Assembly: GCA_965222105.1 (NCBI GenBank)
Contig: CBDCTQ010000055.1
Location: 124,001 to 188,000 of the forward strand
Source of the DNA: CALGLS01 sp965222105
GTDB taxonomy: Bacteria; Bacteroidota; Bacteroidia; Chitinophagales; Saprospiraceae
DNA: 64,000 bases
Direction: 5' to 3'
Position 1 is the stretch's first letter; every line of letters starts with the position of its first letter. This document shows, in pieces, positions 8,602 through 18,499 of the stretch. A model generated the notes under the pieces. That model ran no database searches and was not told the origin of the DNA. It was given only the letters and a program-made list of their open reading frames with translations. The position numbers and the translations under genes were made by a program.

Positions 8602-11600
8602 ATGACATCCAATAAAAGACTATATAACATCGCCGGTTGGGTGGTTTTCGCCATTGCCATGCTGGTTTATTTTTTCTCGGTGGAGCGCACGGGCAGTTTG
8701 TGGGATTGTGGAGAGTTCATCACCGGAGCGCACAAGTTGCAGGTAGTTCACCCGCCGGGAGCGCCGCTATTTATCTTGGTCGGACGCATGTTCACCTTTG
8801 TAGCGGAAATATTTTCAGACAACCCGGAAGACATTGCCTTTTCCGTCAACCTGATGTCGGGAGCCTGTACGGCAATTGCTGCGATGTTGATCTGCTGGAT
8901 CACGGTGATGCTGGGGCGGTTGACATTGGTGGGTAGGGATGGTGAAGAAGATGGCGGTCAGGCCATCACCTTGGCTGGTAGCGGCATTGTGGCGGGGCTG
9001 TGTACTGCTTTTGCCAGTTCCATCTGGTTTTCGGCGGTGGAAGGCGAGGTGTACGCCATGTCTACATTTTTTACTGTGTTGACGTTTTGGGCAGTCATCA
9101 AATGGTATACCTTGCCCGACACACCACAGACCGACCGGTGGCTGATATTCGCCATTTACTCAGCGGGCCTGTCTATTGGGGTTCACCTCTTGAGTTTGTT
9201 GACCTTTCCGGCGCTGGGGCTATTTTATTATTTTAAAAAATACGACAACCACAACTTAAAAGGCATGGCGCTGGGGGCTATTGGCGGGTTGGTATTTTTG
9301 GTGGTGATCCAAAGGCTCATTATTGTAGGGATCCCCGTTTTGTGGTCGTGGTTTGAACTGATGACCGTCAACGGCATGGGATTGCCTTTCCACAGCGGCA
9401 TCGTCCCAACAGTGCTTTTACTGGCCGCCCTGGCTTATCTGGGATTGCGCTGGGCGCACCGCAAACGCAAGGCCGTAGCACACAACCTCATCCTGGCCAC
9501 CACCCTCGTAGTGATCGGCTATTCCACGATCGGGGTGGTCGTGATAAGGGCCAACGCCAATACCCCGATCAATATGAACAATCCGTCGGATGTATTCCGG
9601 CTCATCCCCTACATCAACCGCGAACAATACGGCGAAAGACCCCTGCTGAAAGGCCCCCACTTCAACGGCCGGTTGCAGAATACCGAAGTCGCCGACCGCT
9701 ATGGTAAAGATGGCGATCGCTACGGAAAAGTCGAACAAAAGATATCACAGGTTTGGGATCCGGCCTACGAAATGTTCTTCCCGCGCATGGGCCATATGGA
9801 CCCCAACCGCAAACCGCTCTATTACCGGTGGATGGGCCGTCAATCGGGCAATCCCACTATGGCCGACAACTTCTACTACTTTTTCCGTTATCAGATCGGA
9901 TGGATGTACTGGCGGTATTTTATGTGGAATTTTGCCGGAAGACAGAACGGCGAACAGGGCTTCTTTCCATGGGACCTGAAAAGCGGACACTGGATTTCGG
10001 GCATCCCCTTTATCGATGGTTCGCGGCTTTACAGCCAACGCGATTTGCCGGAGAGCATGCGCATGCACCAGGCCCGCAACAAGTACTACCTTCTTCCGTT
10101 GATTTTCGGTATATTGGGCGCCTTCTTCCATTTCAGGCGTCGCCGAAATGACTTTCTCGGATTGTTGGCACTGTTCATCATTACGGGCATTGGCATCATC
10201 ATCTATTCCAATCAGCCACCCAACGAACCGCGCGAACGCGACTACGTGCTCGCAGGCTCCATTTTCACCTTCTGCATCTGGATCGGGATGGGCGTACTGG
10301 CTCTAACACATCTTTTACGTACCCGCGTCAACCTCGATGGAAAAATGGCTGGCCCCATAGCCATCGCCCTGGTATTGACGGCACCCCTGATCATGGGCGT
10401 TCAGAATTACGACGATCACAGCCGCCGCCATCATAAGGGTTCCAGAGATTATGCCGCCAACTTCCTCAACTCCTGCGAACCCAATTCCATCATTTTTACC
10501 TATGGCGACAACGACACCTACCCTCTCTGGTACGCCCAGGAAATCGAGGGCATCCGGACCGATGTGCGGGTGGTCAATCTCAGCCTGATCGCCGTCGACT
10601 GGTACATCGACCAATTGAGGCGGAAGGTAAATAACTCGCCCCCCATCAAAATGAGCATTCCGGCAAAGGCCCTTTACGGGAAAAAGCGGATACAGATACC
10701 GTTTATAGAACGGGCGGAAAGCATGCCGCTACTGGATGCACTCAAACACGTGGGCGAAGAGCATCCCGTTCCGCTCCAAAGCGGCAAATCGCTGGAGAGC
10801 TTCATGCCTACCAGAAACGTATATATCCCCGTCAACAAACGGAGGGTGATCGAAAACGGAACCGTCAGTCTGGCCGATACCGCTCGCATCGTCGACCGGA
10901 TTGAGTTCTCTCTGGGCAAAGACGCCTTCCTCTTTAAAGGCGATATAGCCGTACTCGACATCATTGCCTCCAACGCTTTTGAACGACCGCTCTATTTTGC
11001 TGTAACCTGCCGGGAGGAATCGCTGCACGGACTCGACCCCTACTTCGAGTTGGAAGGATTGTCGTTGCGTTTCATCCCCGTAAAGACAAAGGGTGACCCC
11101 AAATACGGCATGGTGGGCAAAGGAAGGGTAGACACTGAAAGCGCCTTCAACAACATCATGACCAAATTCGGCTGGGGCAATTTTGACACACAGCGCCTGT
11201 TCGTTGACAGAAGCTATGGCCCCAGCGTTCAAACCATCAGGGTGGCCATGATGCGCCTGGGTGAAGACCTGCTCCGCAAAGGCGACAAGGCACGAACCAT
11301 AGAAGTCGTCGACAAATATTTTGAAGCCTTCCCCCATATGAACTTCCCCTTCGATGGCAATACCATGATCTTCCTCAATATGTATGAAGAGGCAGGGGCT
11401 CATGAGAAGGCAAGGCCCCACCTGCGCACCCTGGCCAAAGAAACACAGGAGCAATTGCAGTTTTTGATGTTCAGCCTCTCCCCCGAAGAACTACAGGCGG
11501 GATTCACCCAGGACTTCAGCAATTTCCAACGGGTGAAACAAGACTTGTTGCGGATTGCCAGAGAGTCGGGCGATAAAGAGTTGGAGGAGGAGTTCAAGGC

Positions 11601-11646
11601 CATGTTCCAACCCTACGAATTGGGGGGGACGGAATTGTCGAAGTAG
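8602..11646 (+). CDS. DUF2723 membrane protein, GT-C glycosyltransferase-like (TMEM260 relative)
   Basis: The protein has 1014 residues. About a dozen membrane helices fill the first 600 residues, and a soluble C-terminal part carries helical repeats near the end. The first luminal loop contains D35-C-G-E-F (WDCGEF), the acidic motif expected for lipid-sugar-dependent GT-C enzymes and characteristic of DUF2723. A second marker is EPRERDYVLAG. The eukaryotic relative TMEM260 has been described as a protein O-mannosyltransferase. By analogy this protein may glycosylate exported proteins in the periplasm, but that is inference. It stands alone behind its own promoter-like box, and rpiB follows 41 bases after its stop. 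Confidence 0.85.
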   Translation: MTSNKRLYNIAGWVVFAIAMLVYFFSVERTGSLWDCGEFITGAHKLQVVHPPGAPLFILVGRMFTFVAEIFSDNPEDIAFSVNLMSGACTAIAAMLICWITVMLGRLTLVGRDGEEDGGQAITLAGSGIVAGLCTAFASSIWFSAVEGEVYAMSTFFTVLTFWAVIKWYTLPDTPQTDRWLIFAIYSAGLSIGVHLLSLLTFPALGLFYYFKKYDNHNLKGMALGAIGGLVFLVVIQRLIIVGIPVLWSWFELMTVNGMGLPFHSGIVPTVLLLAALAYLGLRWAHRKRKAVAHNLILATTLVVIGYSTIGVVVIRANANTPINMNNPSDVFRLIPYINREQYGERPLLKGPHFNGRLQNTEVADRYGKDGDRYGKVEQKISQVWDPAYEMFFPRMGHMDPNRKPLYYRWMGRQSGNPTMADNFYYFFRYQIGWMYWRYFMWNFAGRQNGEQGFFPWDLKSGHWISGIPFIDGSRLYSQRDLPESMRMHQARNKYYLLPLIFGILGAFFHFRRRRNDFLGLLALFIITGIGIIIYSNQPPNEPRERDYVLAGSIFTFCIWIGMGVLALTHLLRTRVNLDGKMAGPIAIALVLTAPLIMGVQNYDDHSRRHHKGSRDYAANFLNSCEPNSIIFTYGDNDTYPLWYAQEIEGIRTDVRVVNLSLIAVDWYIDQLRRKVNNSPPIKMSIPAKALYGKKRIQIPFIERAESMPLLDALKHVGEEHPVPLQSGKSLESFMPTRNVYIPVNKRRVIENGTVSLADTARIVDRIEFSLGKDAFLFKGDIAVLDIIASNAFERPLYFAVTCREESLHGLDPYFELEGLSLRFIPVKTKGDPKYGMVGKGRVDTESAFNNIMTKFGWGNFDTQRLFVDRSYGPSVQTIRVAMMRLGEDLLRKGDKARTIEVVDKYFEAFPHMNFPFDGNTMIFLNMYEEAGAHEKARPHLRTLAKETQEQLQFLMFSLSPEELQAGFTQDFSNFQRVKQDLLRIARESGDKELEEEFKAMFQPYELGGTELSK

Positions 11647-11687
11647 TATTATTTTCCAATTACCTAAAGCCCAACAATTAAAAACGT

Positions 11688-12125
11688 ATGACACCAACCC
11701 TTGTCATAGGCGGCGACCACGCCGGATTTTCGTACAAAGAAAGTCTGATCAAATCGCTGCGCAAAAAGGGATATGAAGTGATCGACAAAGGGCCTTTCTC
11801 AGAAGAGTCGGTCGACTATCCCGACTACGTGCATCCCGTAGCGAAAGCCGTCGAAGAAGGGGCCGCCACCTTCGGCATCCTCATATGTGGCAGTGGCAAC
11901 GGGGTGGCTATGACAGCCAATAAGCATCCCGGCATCCGCGCAGGCCTCGCCTGGAACACCCAACTGGCCGCCCTGGCCCGCCAACACAACAACGCCAACG
12001 TACTCTGCATTCCCGCCCGGTTTGTCTCCAAACGCATGGCACACCTCATGGTCAATCGCTTTCTGGATACCGAATTTGAAGGGGGGCGGCATGCGCGGCG
12101 GGTGGGGAAGATCGCCAACTGTTGA
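11688..12125 (+). CDS. rpiB: Ribose-5-phosphate isomerase B
   Basis: This 145-residue protein matches the RpiB/LacAB family along its whole length. It has GGDHAGF at the N-terminus, the catalytic Cys at C67 in ICGSGNG, and the phosphate/ring-opening region NKHPGIRAGLAWN. It interconverts ribose 5-phosphate and ribulose 5-phosphate in the non-oxidative pentose phosphate pathway. It is cytoplasmic and usually dimeric. The gene lies between DUF2723 and an M28 peptidase with gaps of 41 and 48 bases, so the three may be co-transcribed, though their functions are unrelated. Confidence 0.95.
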   Translation: MTPTLVIGGDHAGFSYKESLIKSLRKKGYEVIDKGPFSEESVDYPDYVHPVAKAVEEGAATFGILICGSGNGVAMTANKHPGIRAGLAWNTQLAALARQHNNANVLCIPARFVSKRMAHLMVNRFLDTEFEGGRHARRVGKIANC

Positions 12126-12173
12126 TTCTCCAAATCGCGATAACAAACCACTTCCTACAAACGTTCTCCAATT

Positions 12174-13808
12174 ATGAAAAAGACAATTTATAGTGTATTA
12201 TTTATTTGTATCGCCTCTCTGGTGGTAGCCCAAAGCCCCGACGCCGCCAAAAGAGCCAGGGAATTCAACAAACAGCAAAAAGCTGCCCAGCAGCAATTGG
12301 AAACGGCCCGCGACCTGGCCGCCTCCATCACAGCCAATGATCTGCGGGAACATCTCACCGTACTCGCCTCCGACGAAATGGAAGGCCGCGAAACCGGCAC
12401 AGAGGGCAATGAAAAAGCCGCCCGCTACATCGCCGATCAGTTTAAGGCCATGGGGCTGCCTGCTATCGGTTCCGACAAGAGCTATTTCCAACCAGTGGTT
12501 TTCACCAAAACCCGTTGGGAGGAAGTCGGGCTCGAAGTCAATGGAAAATCCTATCGCCACCTCTGGGACTACATTTCGTTTCCCAACAACAACAACGACC
12601 AACCAGAGGTAAAAACCAATGAAGTCGTCTTTCTCGGATTTGGCATCGAAGACAAAAAATACAACGACTACCGGGGCGTAGATGTGACCGGCAAAGTCAT
12701 CCTCATCTACAAAGGCGAACCCGTCAATAAAAAAGGCATTTCTAAAATAACCGGCTCCACGGACTTGTCCGATTGGTCGGCCGATTTGAATAAAAAGCTG
12801 GCTGTCGCCAAAAAGCATGGCGTGCGCACGGTGTTGATCATTGAAAATGAAATACAAAAACTGATCGGCAAAAACCGGCGCTTCCTCGTGGGCTCCGAAA
12901 CAATCCTGGGAGAGGAAGGACTGCAACCGGTAGAAGTGGCCAACAGCTACATCATTTCCACCACTGTGGCGAAGGCCATCATGGGCGACCAATTTAAAAA
13001 AGTGGTCAAGGCGCGGAAGAAAATGCAAAAACGGGGTAAGTCGAAACCGGTAACCCTCCCTACTGACCTGGAGCTTACGCAAAAAAAACACAGGAGTTCG
13101 CTCATCGGCAACAACGTGTTGGGATACATCGAAGGCTCCGACCCCGAACTCAAAGACGAAATAGTGGTACTAACGGCTCACTACGACCACCTCGGCAAAC
13201 GGGGCGACGACATCTACAACGGCGCCGACGATAATGGCTCCGGCACCTCCACCATACTGGAAATAGCGCAGGCTTTCGCTACCGCTAAAAAAGAGGGGCA
13301 CGGGCCGCGAAGAAGCGTGCTGGCCATGCTCGTCACTGCCGAAGAAAAGGGATTGCTGGGATCGAAATACTACGTGGAGAAACCCTTATTCCCCATTGCA
13401 AATACCGTTGTCGACATCAACGTCGATATGGTCGGGCGCGTCGATGAAAAACACCAACACAACCCCAACTACATCTACGTGATCGGCTCGAACCGGCTGA
13501 GCACCGAACTGCACGACATCAATGAAGCCATGAACAAAACCCACACCCAACTCGAACTCGACTACACCTTCAACGCCGAAGACGACCCCAACCGCTTCTA
13601 CTACCGCTCCGACCACTACAATTTTGCCGAAAAAGGCATCCCTTCCATTTTTTACTTCAATGGCACCCACGCCGACTACCACCGCACTTCCGACACGGTG
13701 GAGAAAATCAATTTTGAAAAAATGGAAACAGTTGGCCGGTTGATCTTTCACACCGCCTGGGAAATCGCCAACCGCGATAAGCGACTGGTGGTGGACGTGA
13801 AGCCTTAG
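12174..13808 (+). CDS. Secreted M28-family zinc aminopeptidase
   Basis: The protein has 544 residues. A signal peptide (residues 1-19, ending VVAQ) leads to a long N-terminal segment, then a protease-associated-like insert around 140-300 and an M28 catalytic domain from about 320. All expected ligands can be placed: H336 (AHYDHLG), D352 (GADDNGSG), the Glu pair E390/E391, D418 (NVDMVGR) and H481 (SDHYNF). It should remove N-terminal amino acids from peptides outside the cytoplasm with two zinc ions. It has no T9SS sorting domain, so it is probably periplasmic or exported another way. Confidence 0.92.
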   Translation: MKKTIYSVLFICIASLVVAQSPDAAKRAREFNKQQKAAQQQLETARDLAASITANDLREHLTVLASDEMEGRETGTEGNEKAARYIADQFKAMGLPAIGSDKSYFQPVVFTKTRWEEVGLEVNGKSYRHLWDYISFPNNNNDQPEVKTNEVVFLGFGIEDKKYNDYRGVDVTGKVILIYKGEPVNKKGISKITGSTDLSDWSADLNKKLAVAKKHGVRTVLIIENEIQKLIGKNRRFLVGSETILGEEGLQPVEVANSYIISTTVAKAIMGDQFKKVVKARKKMQKRGKSKPVTLPTDLELTQKKHRSSLIGNNVLGYIEGSDPELKDEIVVLTAHYDHLGKRGDDIYNGADDNGSGTSTILEIAQAFATAKKEGHGPRRSVLAMLVTAEEKGLLGSKYYVEKPLFPIANTVVDINVDMVGRVDEKHQHNPNYIYVIGSNRLSTELHDINEAMNKTHTQLELDYTFNAEDDPNRFYYRSDHYNFAEKGIPSIFYFNGTHADYHRTSDTVEKINFEKMETVGRLIFHTAWEIANRDKRLVVDVKP

Positions 13809-14260
13809 AAATGGAGGAGGTTGACCGACAAGGAAAAAAGAAAAAAGCGGCGGCAGGACACGCATCTTTCCCTTCACGAGAGGTGTTCACAAGATGCGAA
13901 AGGTTTGGGGGACCTTTTTGCCGCCACTTTTTTTCCTAACATTAAAATTACAATTAAGTACAACTATCGGGATATTACTTCTTATTCCGGTAAAAAACAC
14001 TCCAAACCGTCAGAACCAAACCGCTCTTCCGGGGTGTTGGCTTTTTGTTGTTCTATTCACTGATATACAGCAGATGGTCTGCGGTGTTGGAGTATTTGGC
14101 TGATATAACGGGTAACCAATTCGTCATAACAATCACAACACAAATGTACGCAAAAAGAATTAGTTTTCATAACTATTTTGATGATTTTTTATCAAAAAAA
14201 GCAAAATTTTGAACTTATTGATGGTTTTGTACACTATTTGATGTCAAATTGTACTTAGCA
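13809..14260. other. Gap between convergent M28 and ftcD genes
   Basis: I see no convincing gene here. A weak inverted pair, AACACTCC (13996-14003) with GGGGTGTT (14031-14038), precedes GGCTTTTTG and could terminate the M28 transcript. The right half is AT-rich without clear structure. Confidence 0.4.
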
Positions 14261-15949
14261 CTACCCTATTTTCGCCATCACTTGCTTGCGCACTTCCTTT
14301 TCCAGCTTATCTGCTTTGGCGGCCATCCGTTTGCCTTCCCGCAACACCTTCGCGACGTATTTTTTATCGTCGAGGTCGGCAGAGTTGACTTTTACGTTCA
14401 TATAGGCGCCGTGTACAGCGGCCCGGGCACATAGGGCGCCCACTCCGGCATCGGTGATGGAACTTGGGTTGCCTTTGCGGATCATAGCAAATACCAGGTC
14501 GAAAGATGACAGGGCCAATTCCATCACTTTATAGGGCACCTCAATGGCATACCGGGTGGCGGCCTGGACGGCTTCTTTGCGTTCCTTTTTTTCATTGGGT
14601 GTGCCTTTCGGCAAACGGAAAGCGGCGATGATGGCATTGAAGGCGCGGGTATCTTCGTCGACCATTTTGAGGAGGGCGTCTTTGAGGCGTTGGCCTTCGT
14701 CGGCATGCTCGGAGTAGTAGTCTACCCGGTCGTCCCAGCCGCGTTTGTGGGCCGACAGGTTGGCGACCATAGTGGCGAGCGACACCCCCAGCGCACCCAC
14801 ATAGGCCGAAATGGAGCCTCCGCCCGGAGCCATACTCTCCGAAGCCGTTTCATTGGCAAATCCCTGAAGACTCATTCCCAACAATGGATTTACATCTTCT
14901 CCTTCCAACTGATACTCGATGATTTTTTGTTGTGGATCGAAGGCACCCAACTCGTCGAGCCCCAATGACTTTACGGCTATTTTTATGATCTCCTTTTCGG
15001 AAACGCCGGTGGACCGGTTTTGTTTTTTCAAAAAATAGCGCCCCGCATCCAACAATACTTTCAACGGCACCAAGCCCACCAACTCCGACCCCGTAATCCG
15101 CAGTCCCCGCTTCTGGGCGCTTTTACAGCAGGCTTCAAAGGCGATGTGCAAGGGCGTAATATTAATGTTGGTCAGATTCATAGATATTTGAGCGATGCCA
15201 TATTCTTCGATGAACCAACCGATGCCTTTCACTGCTTTGCAAGTACCCGGAATGCGTTTGGGATTGCCCTTCCGGTCTTTGACAATGGGACCGGTGATGG
15301 GATTGCCTTTGCGTTTGACGCGGCCCTGCTCCCGCACGTCGAAGGCCACGGAGTTGGCACGCCGCACGGAGGTGGTGTTGAGGTTGACGTTGTAGGCGAT
15401 CAGGAAGTCGCGGGCACCAATAGCTGTGGCACCCGACCGGGGGTTGAAGTGGGAAGGACCGTAGTCGGGTTTCCATTCCGGCCGGGTGAGTTTTTCCGGA
15501 AGGGCCTCGTACTCACCGGCACGGATGGTGGCCAGGTTGCGCCACTCCGGTTTGGTGGCCGCCGATTCGTACATATAAAAAGGTATCTCCAGGTTTTGGC
15601 CGGCCCGTTCGCCCAGTTGATGGGCATAGGCGGCGGTTTCTTCCATTGTGATGTTGGCGATGGGTATAAGGGGGCAGACGTCGGTAGCACCCATGCGGGG
15701 GTGTTCGCCGTGGTGTTTGCTCATGTCGATCACCTCACTTGCTTTTTTAATGGCCTGGTAGGCGGCTTCGACGACGGGTTCGGGTTCGCCGACAAATGTC
15801 ACCACGGTGCGGTTGGTTGCTTTACCGGGATCGACGTCGAGTAGTTTGACGCCTTCTACGGCTTCAATAACGTCAGTGATTTGTTTGATGATGGTCCTAT
15901 CGCGTCCTTCACTGAAATTGGGTACGCATTCGATCAGTTGCTTGCTCAT
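14261..15949 (-). CDS. ftcD: Bifunctional glutamate formiminotransferase / formimino-THF cyclodeaminase
   Basis: The 562-residue protein fuses two enzymes. Residues 1-330 are the formiminotransferase N- and C-subdomains (VPNFSEGRD, HPRMGATDVCPLIP, ARDFLIAYNVNL). Residues 350-562 are the helical cyclodeaminase (PGGGSISAYVGALG, KGNPSSITDAGVGA). The first transfers the formimino group from formiminoglutamate to tetrahydrofolate; the second releases ammonia to give methenyl-THF. This is the last step of the histidine degradation route that feeds one-carbon metabolism. The fused form is common in Bacteroidota and animals. No other hut genes lie nearby. The start ATG at 15949 leads straight into the conserved LIECVPNFSEGRD block. 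Confidence 0.95.
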   Translation of the reverse strand: MSKQLIECVPNFSEGRDRTIIKQITDVIEAVEGVKLLDVDPGKATNRTVVTFVGEPEPVVEAAYQAIKKASEVIDMSKHHGEHPRMGATDVCPLIPIANITMEETAAYAHQLGERAGQNLEIPFYMYESAATKPEWRNLATIRAGEYEALPEKLTRPEWKPDYGPSHFNPRSGATAIGARDFLIAYNVNLNTTSVRRANSVAFDVREQGRVKRKGNPITGPIVKDRKGNPKRIPGTCKAVKGIGWFIEEYGIAQISMNLTNINITPLHIAFEACCKSAQKRGLRITGSELVGLVPLKVLLDAGRYFLKKQNRSTGVSEKEIIKIAVKSLGLDELGAFDPQQKIIEYQLEGEDVNPLLGMSLQGFANETASESMAPGGGSISAYVGALGVSLATMVANLSAHKRGWDDRVDYYSEHADEGQRLKDALLKMVDEDTRAFNAIIAAFRLPKGTPNEKKERKEAVQAATRYAIEVPYKVMELALSSFDLVFAMIRKGNPSSITDAGVGALCARAAVHGAYMNVKVNSADLDDKKYVAKVLREGKRMAAKADKLEKEVRKQVMAKIG

Positions 15950-16003
15950 AAAATGGGAGTTTTAGTTGAGCGGCGAAATTAGGAATATTATGGGATTTAT
16001 TAA

Positions 16004-16022
16004 TCCCGAAACGAGTTCGGGA
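16004..16022. repeat. Dispersed palindrome, TCCCGAA...TTCGGGA family
   Basis: TCCCGAA-ACGAG-TTCGGGA is a 7-bp stem with a 5-nt loop. Close relatives lie at 36204-36234 and 56054-56072. It is in the 446-base gap 15950-16395, where I see no credible gene. Confidence 0.6.
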
Positions 16023-16074
16023 CAAGTTTGCTGATGTGCTGATGCTTGCCGTGAAGGCGTAGTGTAGTGTAGTC

Positions 16075-16093
16075 CCCCGTATCAAGTCCGGGG
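16075..16093. repeat. Degenerate palindrome CCCCG...CGGGG
   Basis: CCCCG (16075-16079) and CGGGG (16089-16093) flank TATCAAGTC. The AAGTCCGGG wording matches the element at 56054, so this is probably a decayed member of the same family. Confidence 0.45.
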
Positions 16094-16395
16094 CAGGCTT
16101 TCATGGTGCTGATTCTGTTGTGATGGGACGACAAGTTATAGTCGTCCAAGGAATGATTTGTAGAGATAGATCGACTTTTGGTTTAATGGGATTGTCGCTA
16201 CGCGCCAACGATGCCCAGATGCAATCGGGGCTACCGAGAGGTGGGTCGCTATGCGCCGCCTCGTACCGTAGACAGGATAAAGCTAAAGCTGGATTTATTA
16301 GCTGATTTGCCCGAAAACACATTAATGAACTGCTTAGGAACAATACTCCTGTCGCTTTTCAGGCAATCCGATTTTGGGTATGGGGGGCGCCCGGT

Positions 16396-17127
16396 TCATT
16401 CATCAAAACCGGGTCGTTTGAAGGCGGGCGCATTGGGGAATTCTTCCAGGGTTTTTCTTCTCGTTTTTTGGAGTAAGGCCATAAAATTGAGTAGTTCATT
16501 TTGTTGTTGCGGGAGGGCTTCATAAAGGATCGACCAGGCACCTATGGAGCGCTCCATGGCGATGAGTGCTACTTTGGCAGAGCCATTGCTGTCGTGTTGT
16601 TTGGTCAGTTTGCTGAGAAAGGTCAATGAATCATAAGCGCGGCGCAGTTTGACCTCGATTTGAAAAAGGTACCATTGTATCACTTCGAGGGCATCGCCCA
16701 GGTTGTCGAGGTGTGCTTCGGCGCCGGGGATGTTGAGTTCAAATTGTTGGAGGGCGTGGTCTTGTAGCTGTTGTCTGTTGGTGTCGAGCCAGTCTTTGGC
16801 TTGGCGCCAGTATTGGCCAGCTAATCGGATGGAAGGAATGGTATCCTGTTTTTTTCTTACTGATTCCCGGTCCGGAAGTTCTTGTTCAGGTAGGTTATCC
16901 AGGTCGATGCCCAGCCTTTCCGCTTCCTGGTAGAGCATTTCTGCTGCTTTTGCAAATTGATCGCTGATGAATTGCCAAAAGTCGGGACTGTCGGAATCTT
17001 TGATGGCCGGGTTGCTGGCAATTGCGGCCTGCTCGGTTTGGAATACCCGGCAGGCATGGGTCATATGGCATCGTTCGCACCATCTGTCGCAATAGTTGTA
17101 GATACCGGGTATTAGTTTTTCTTTCAT
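16396..17127 (-). CDS. Protein of unknown function with an N-terminal four-Cys motif
   Basis: I do not recognise a family for this 243-residue soluble protein. Its N-terminus has C13, C17, C20 and C26 (CX3CX2CX5C) with H21 and H24 close by, which could hold zinc or an iron-sulfur cluster. The rest is predicted to be mainly helical, rich in Gln, Leu and charged residues, without a signal peptide or membrane segment. It ends ...RRKTLEEFPNAPAFKRPGFDE. It lies 60 bases after kynU on the same strand and may be the last gene of the mce-TauE-ogt-kynU run. Real coding is supported by the consistent composition and long uninterrupted frame. Confidence 0.75.
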   Translation of the reverse strand: MKEKLIPGIYNYCDRWCERCHMTHACRVFQTEQAAIASNPAIKDSDSPDFWQFISDQFAKAAEMLYQEAERLGIDLDNLPEQELPDRESVRKKQDTIPSIRLAGQYWRQAKDWLDTNRQQLQDHALQQFELNIPGAEAHLDNLGDALEVIQWYLFQIEVKLRRAYDSLTFLSKLTKQHDSNGSAKVALIAMERSIGAWSILYEALPQQQNELLNFMALLQKTRRKTLEEFPNAPAFKRPGFDE

Positions 17128-17187
17128 AGTATCTCGACGTTTCGCGGAAAACGAATATTTACAAGAACGCCCCTGCCCCCTGCATAA

Positions 17188-18480
17188 TCATCTATACCGT
17201 TCCAACAACTGAACAAAACGGTACACATCTTCAAAAGAATTGTAAAACGGTACCGGCGCCACCCGTACGACGTTGGGTTCGCGCCAGTCGGCCACCACTC
17301 CATTTTCCGTAAGGTAATCGAACAGTTCCTTACCACCTGCACCAGTCAAAACTGATAGCTGGCAGCCCCGGTCTTTTTCTTCCTTTGGAGTGATAACATT
17401 AAAATTACGTCCTTTCTGGTTGAGCTCCTCGATCAGGAACCGCATATACCCACTGAGCTTCACACTTTTTTCCCGTAAGGGGGCCATACCTACTTCATCG
17501 AATAGGTCGAGGGCTACTTTGTGGGCAGCACAACTAAAAATGGGCACGTTGCTGATCTGCCAGCCTGCCGCTCCCGCCATAGGTACAAATCCCTTTTCCA
17601 TTTGGAAGCGCCGTTCTTCGTCATGGCCCCACCATCCGGCAAAGCGGGGTAGATCGGGGCGGTTGGCGTGCTTTTCGTGAACGAACACGCCGCTTGGGCC
17701 ACCGGGGCCGGAGTTGAGGTATTTGTAGGAGCACCAAACCGCAAAATCGACTTCCCAGTCGTGCAACTTTAGCGGGACGTTGCCGGCGGCATGGGCCAGG
17801 TCGAAGCCCACCTGCGCTCCTGCTTCCGCCCCTGCCTTTGTGATGGCTGGCAAGTCGTACCATTGGCCGGTGTAGTAGTTGACGCCGCCAAACAGTACCA
17901 GCGCGGTGTGGGGCCCTTCTCTTTCAATGGTTTCTATAATGTCTTCGGTGCGGAGCGTTTCTTCGCCGGGCCTGGGCATCACTTCCACGATGGCTTCGGC
18001 GGGATCGAATCCGTGAAAACGGACCTGTGTTTCGATGGCGTATTGATCGGAGGGGAAGGCACCTCCTTCCATAATTATTTTGAACCGCTTGGAGGTGGGG
18101 CGGTAAAAAGAGACCATCATCAGATGGAGGTTGGTGGTCAGGGTATTCATTACGACCACTTCGCTTTTTTTGGCGCCGACCAGGTTGGCTGATTGCTTTT
18201 GCAAAAATTTGTGGTAGTACATCCAGGGCATCTTTCCACGGAAGTGGCCTTCGACGGCATGGGTTTTCCAGTGTTCCAGTTCGGCCAGCAATGCTTCTTC
18301 GATGCCTTTGGGTTGGAGGCCCAGGGAGTTGCCGCAAAGGTAGATGGTGTCGGTGCCATTGTGCTGGGGGAAAAAGAATTTGGAGCGGTATTGCCGCAAT
18401 GGATCCGATACATCCATTTTTTGGGCATAGGAAAGACTGTTTTGGTAAAAAATGCCCGTGCTTATTGGTTCAAATGACAT
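17188..18480 (-). CDS. kynU: Kynureninase
   Basis: This 430-residue protein is a full-length fold-type I PLP enzyme of the kynureninase family. CGNSLGLQPKG near residue 48 and the PLP lysine K253 in WCSYKYLNSGPGG are clear, as is the substrate-binding region GWWGHDEERRFQMEKGF. It cleaves kynurenine or 3-hydroxykynurenine to (hydroxy)anthranilate and alanine in tryptophan breakdown or de novo NAD synthesis. The enzyme is cytoplasmic. Its start is 19 bases after the ogt stop, suggesting one transcript. No other kyn or nad genes are in the window. Confidence 0.95.
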   Translation of the reverse strand: MSFEPISTGIFYQNSLSYAQKMDVSDPLRQYRSKFFFPQHNGTDTIYLCGNSLGLQPKGIEEALLAELEHWKTHAVEGHFRGKMPWMYYHKFLQKQSANLVGAKKSEVVVMNTLTTNLHLMMVSFYRPTSKRFKIIMEGGAFPSDQYAIETQVRFHGFDPAEAIVEVMPRPGEETLRTEDIIETIEREGPHTALVLFGGVNYYTGQWYDLPAITKAGAEAGAQVGFDLAHAAGNVPLKLHDWEVDFAVWCSYKYLNSGPGGPSGVFVHEKHANRPDLPRFAGWWGHDEERRFQMEKGFVPMAGAAGWQISNVPIFSCAAHKVALDLFDEVGMAPLREKSVKLSGYMRFLIEELNQKGRNFNVITPKEEKDRGCQLSVLTGAGGKELFDYLTENGVVADWREPNVVRVAPVPFYNSFEDVYRFVQLLERYR

Positions 18481-18499
18481 GTAGTTGTTATGTTAGATA

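Noticed and set aside
16120..16525. Short plus-strand ORFs in the gap after ftcD and over the Cys-motif gene
   Set aside because: They overlap each other and the real minus-strand gene and have no protein-like composition.
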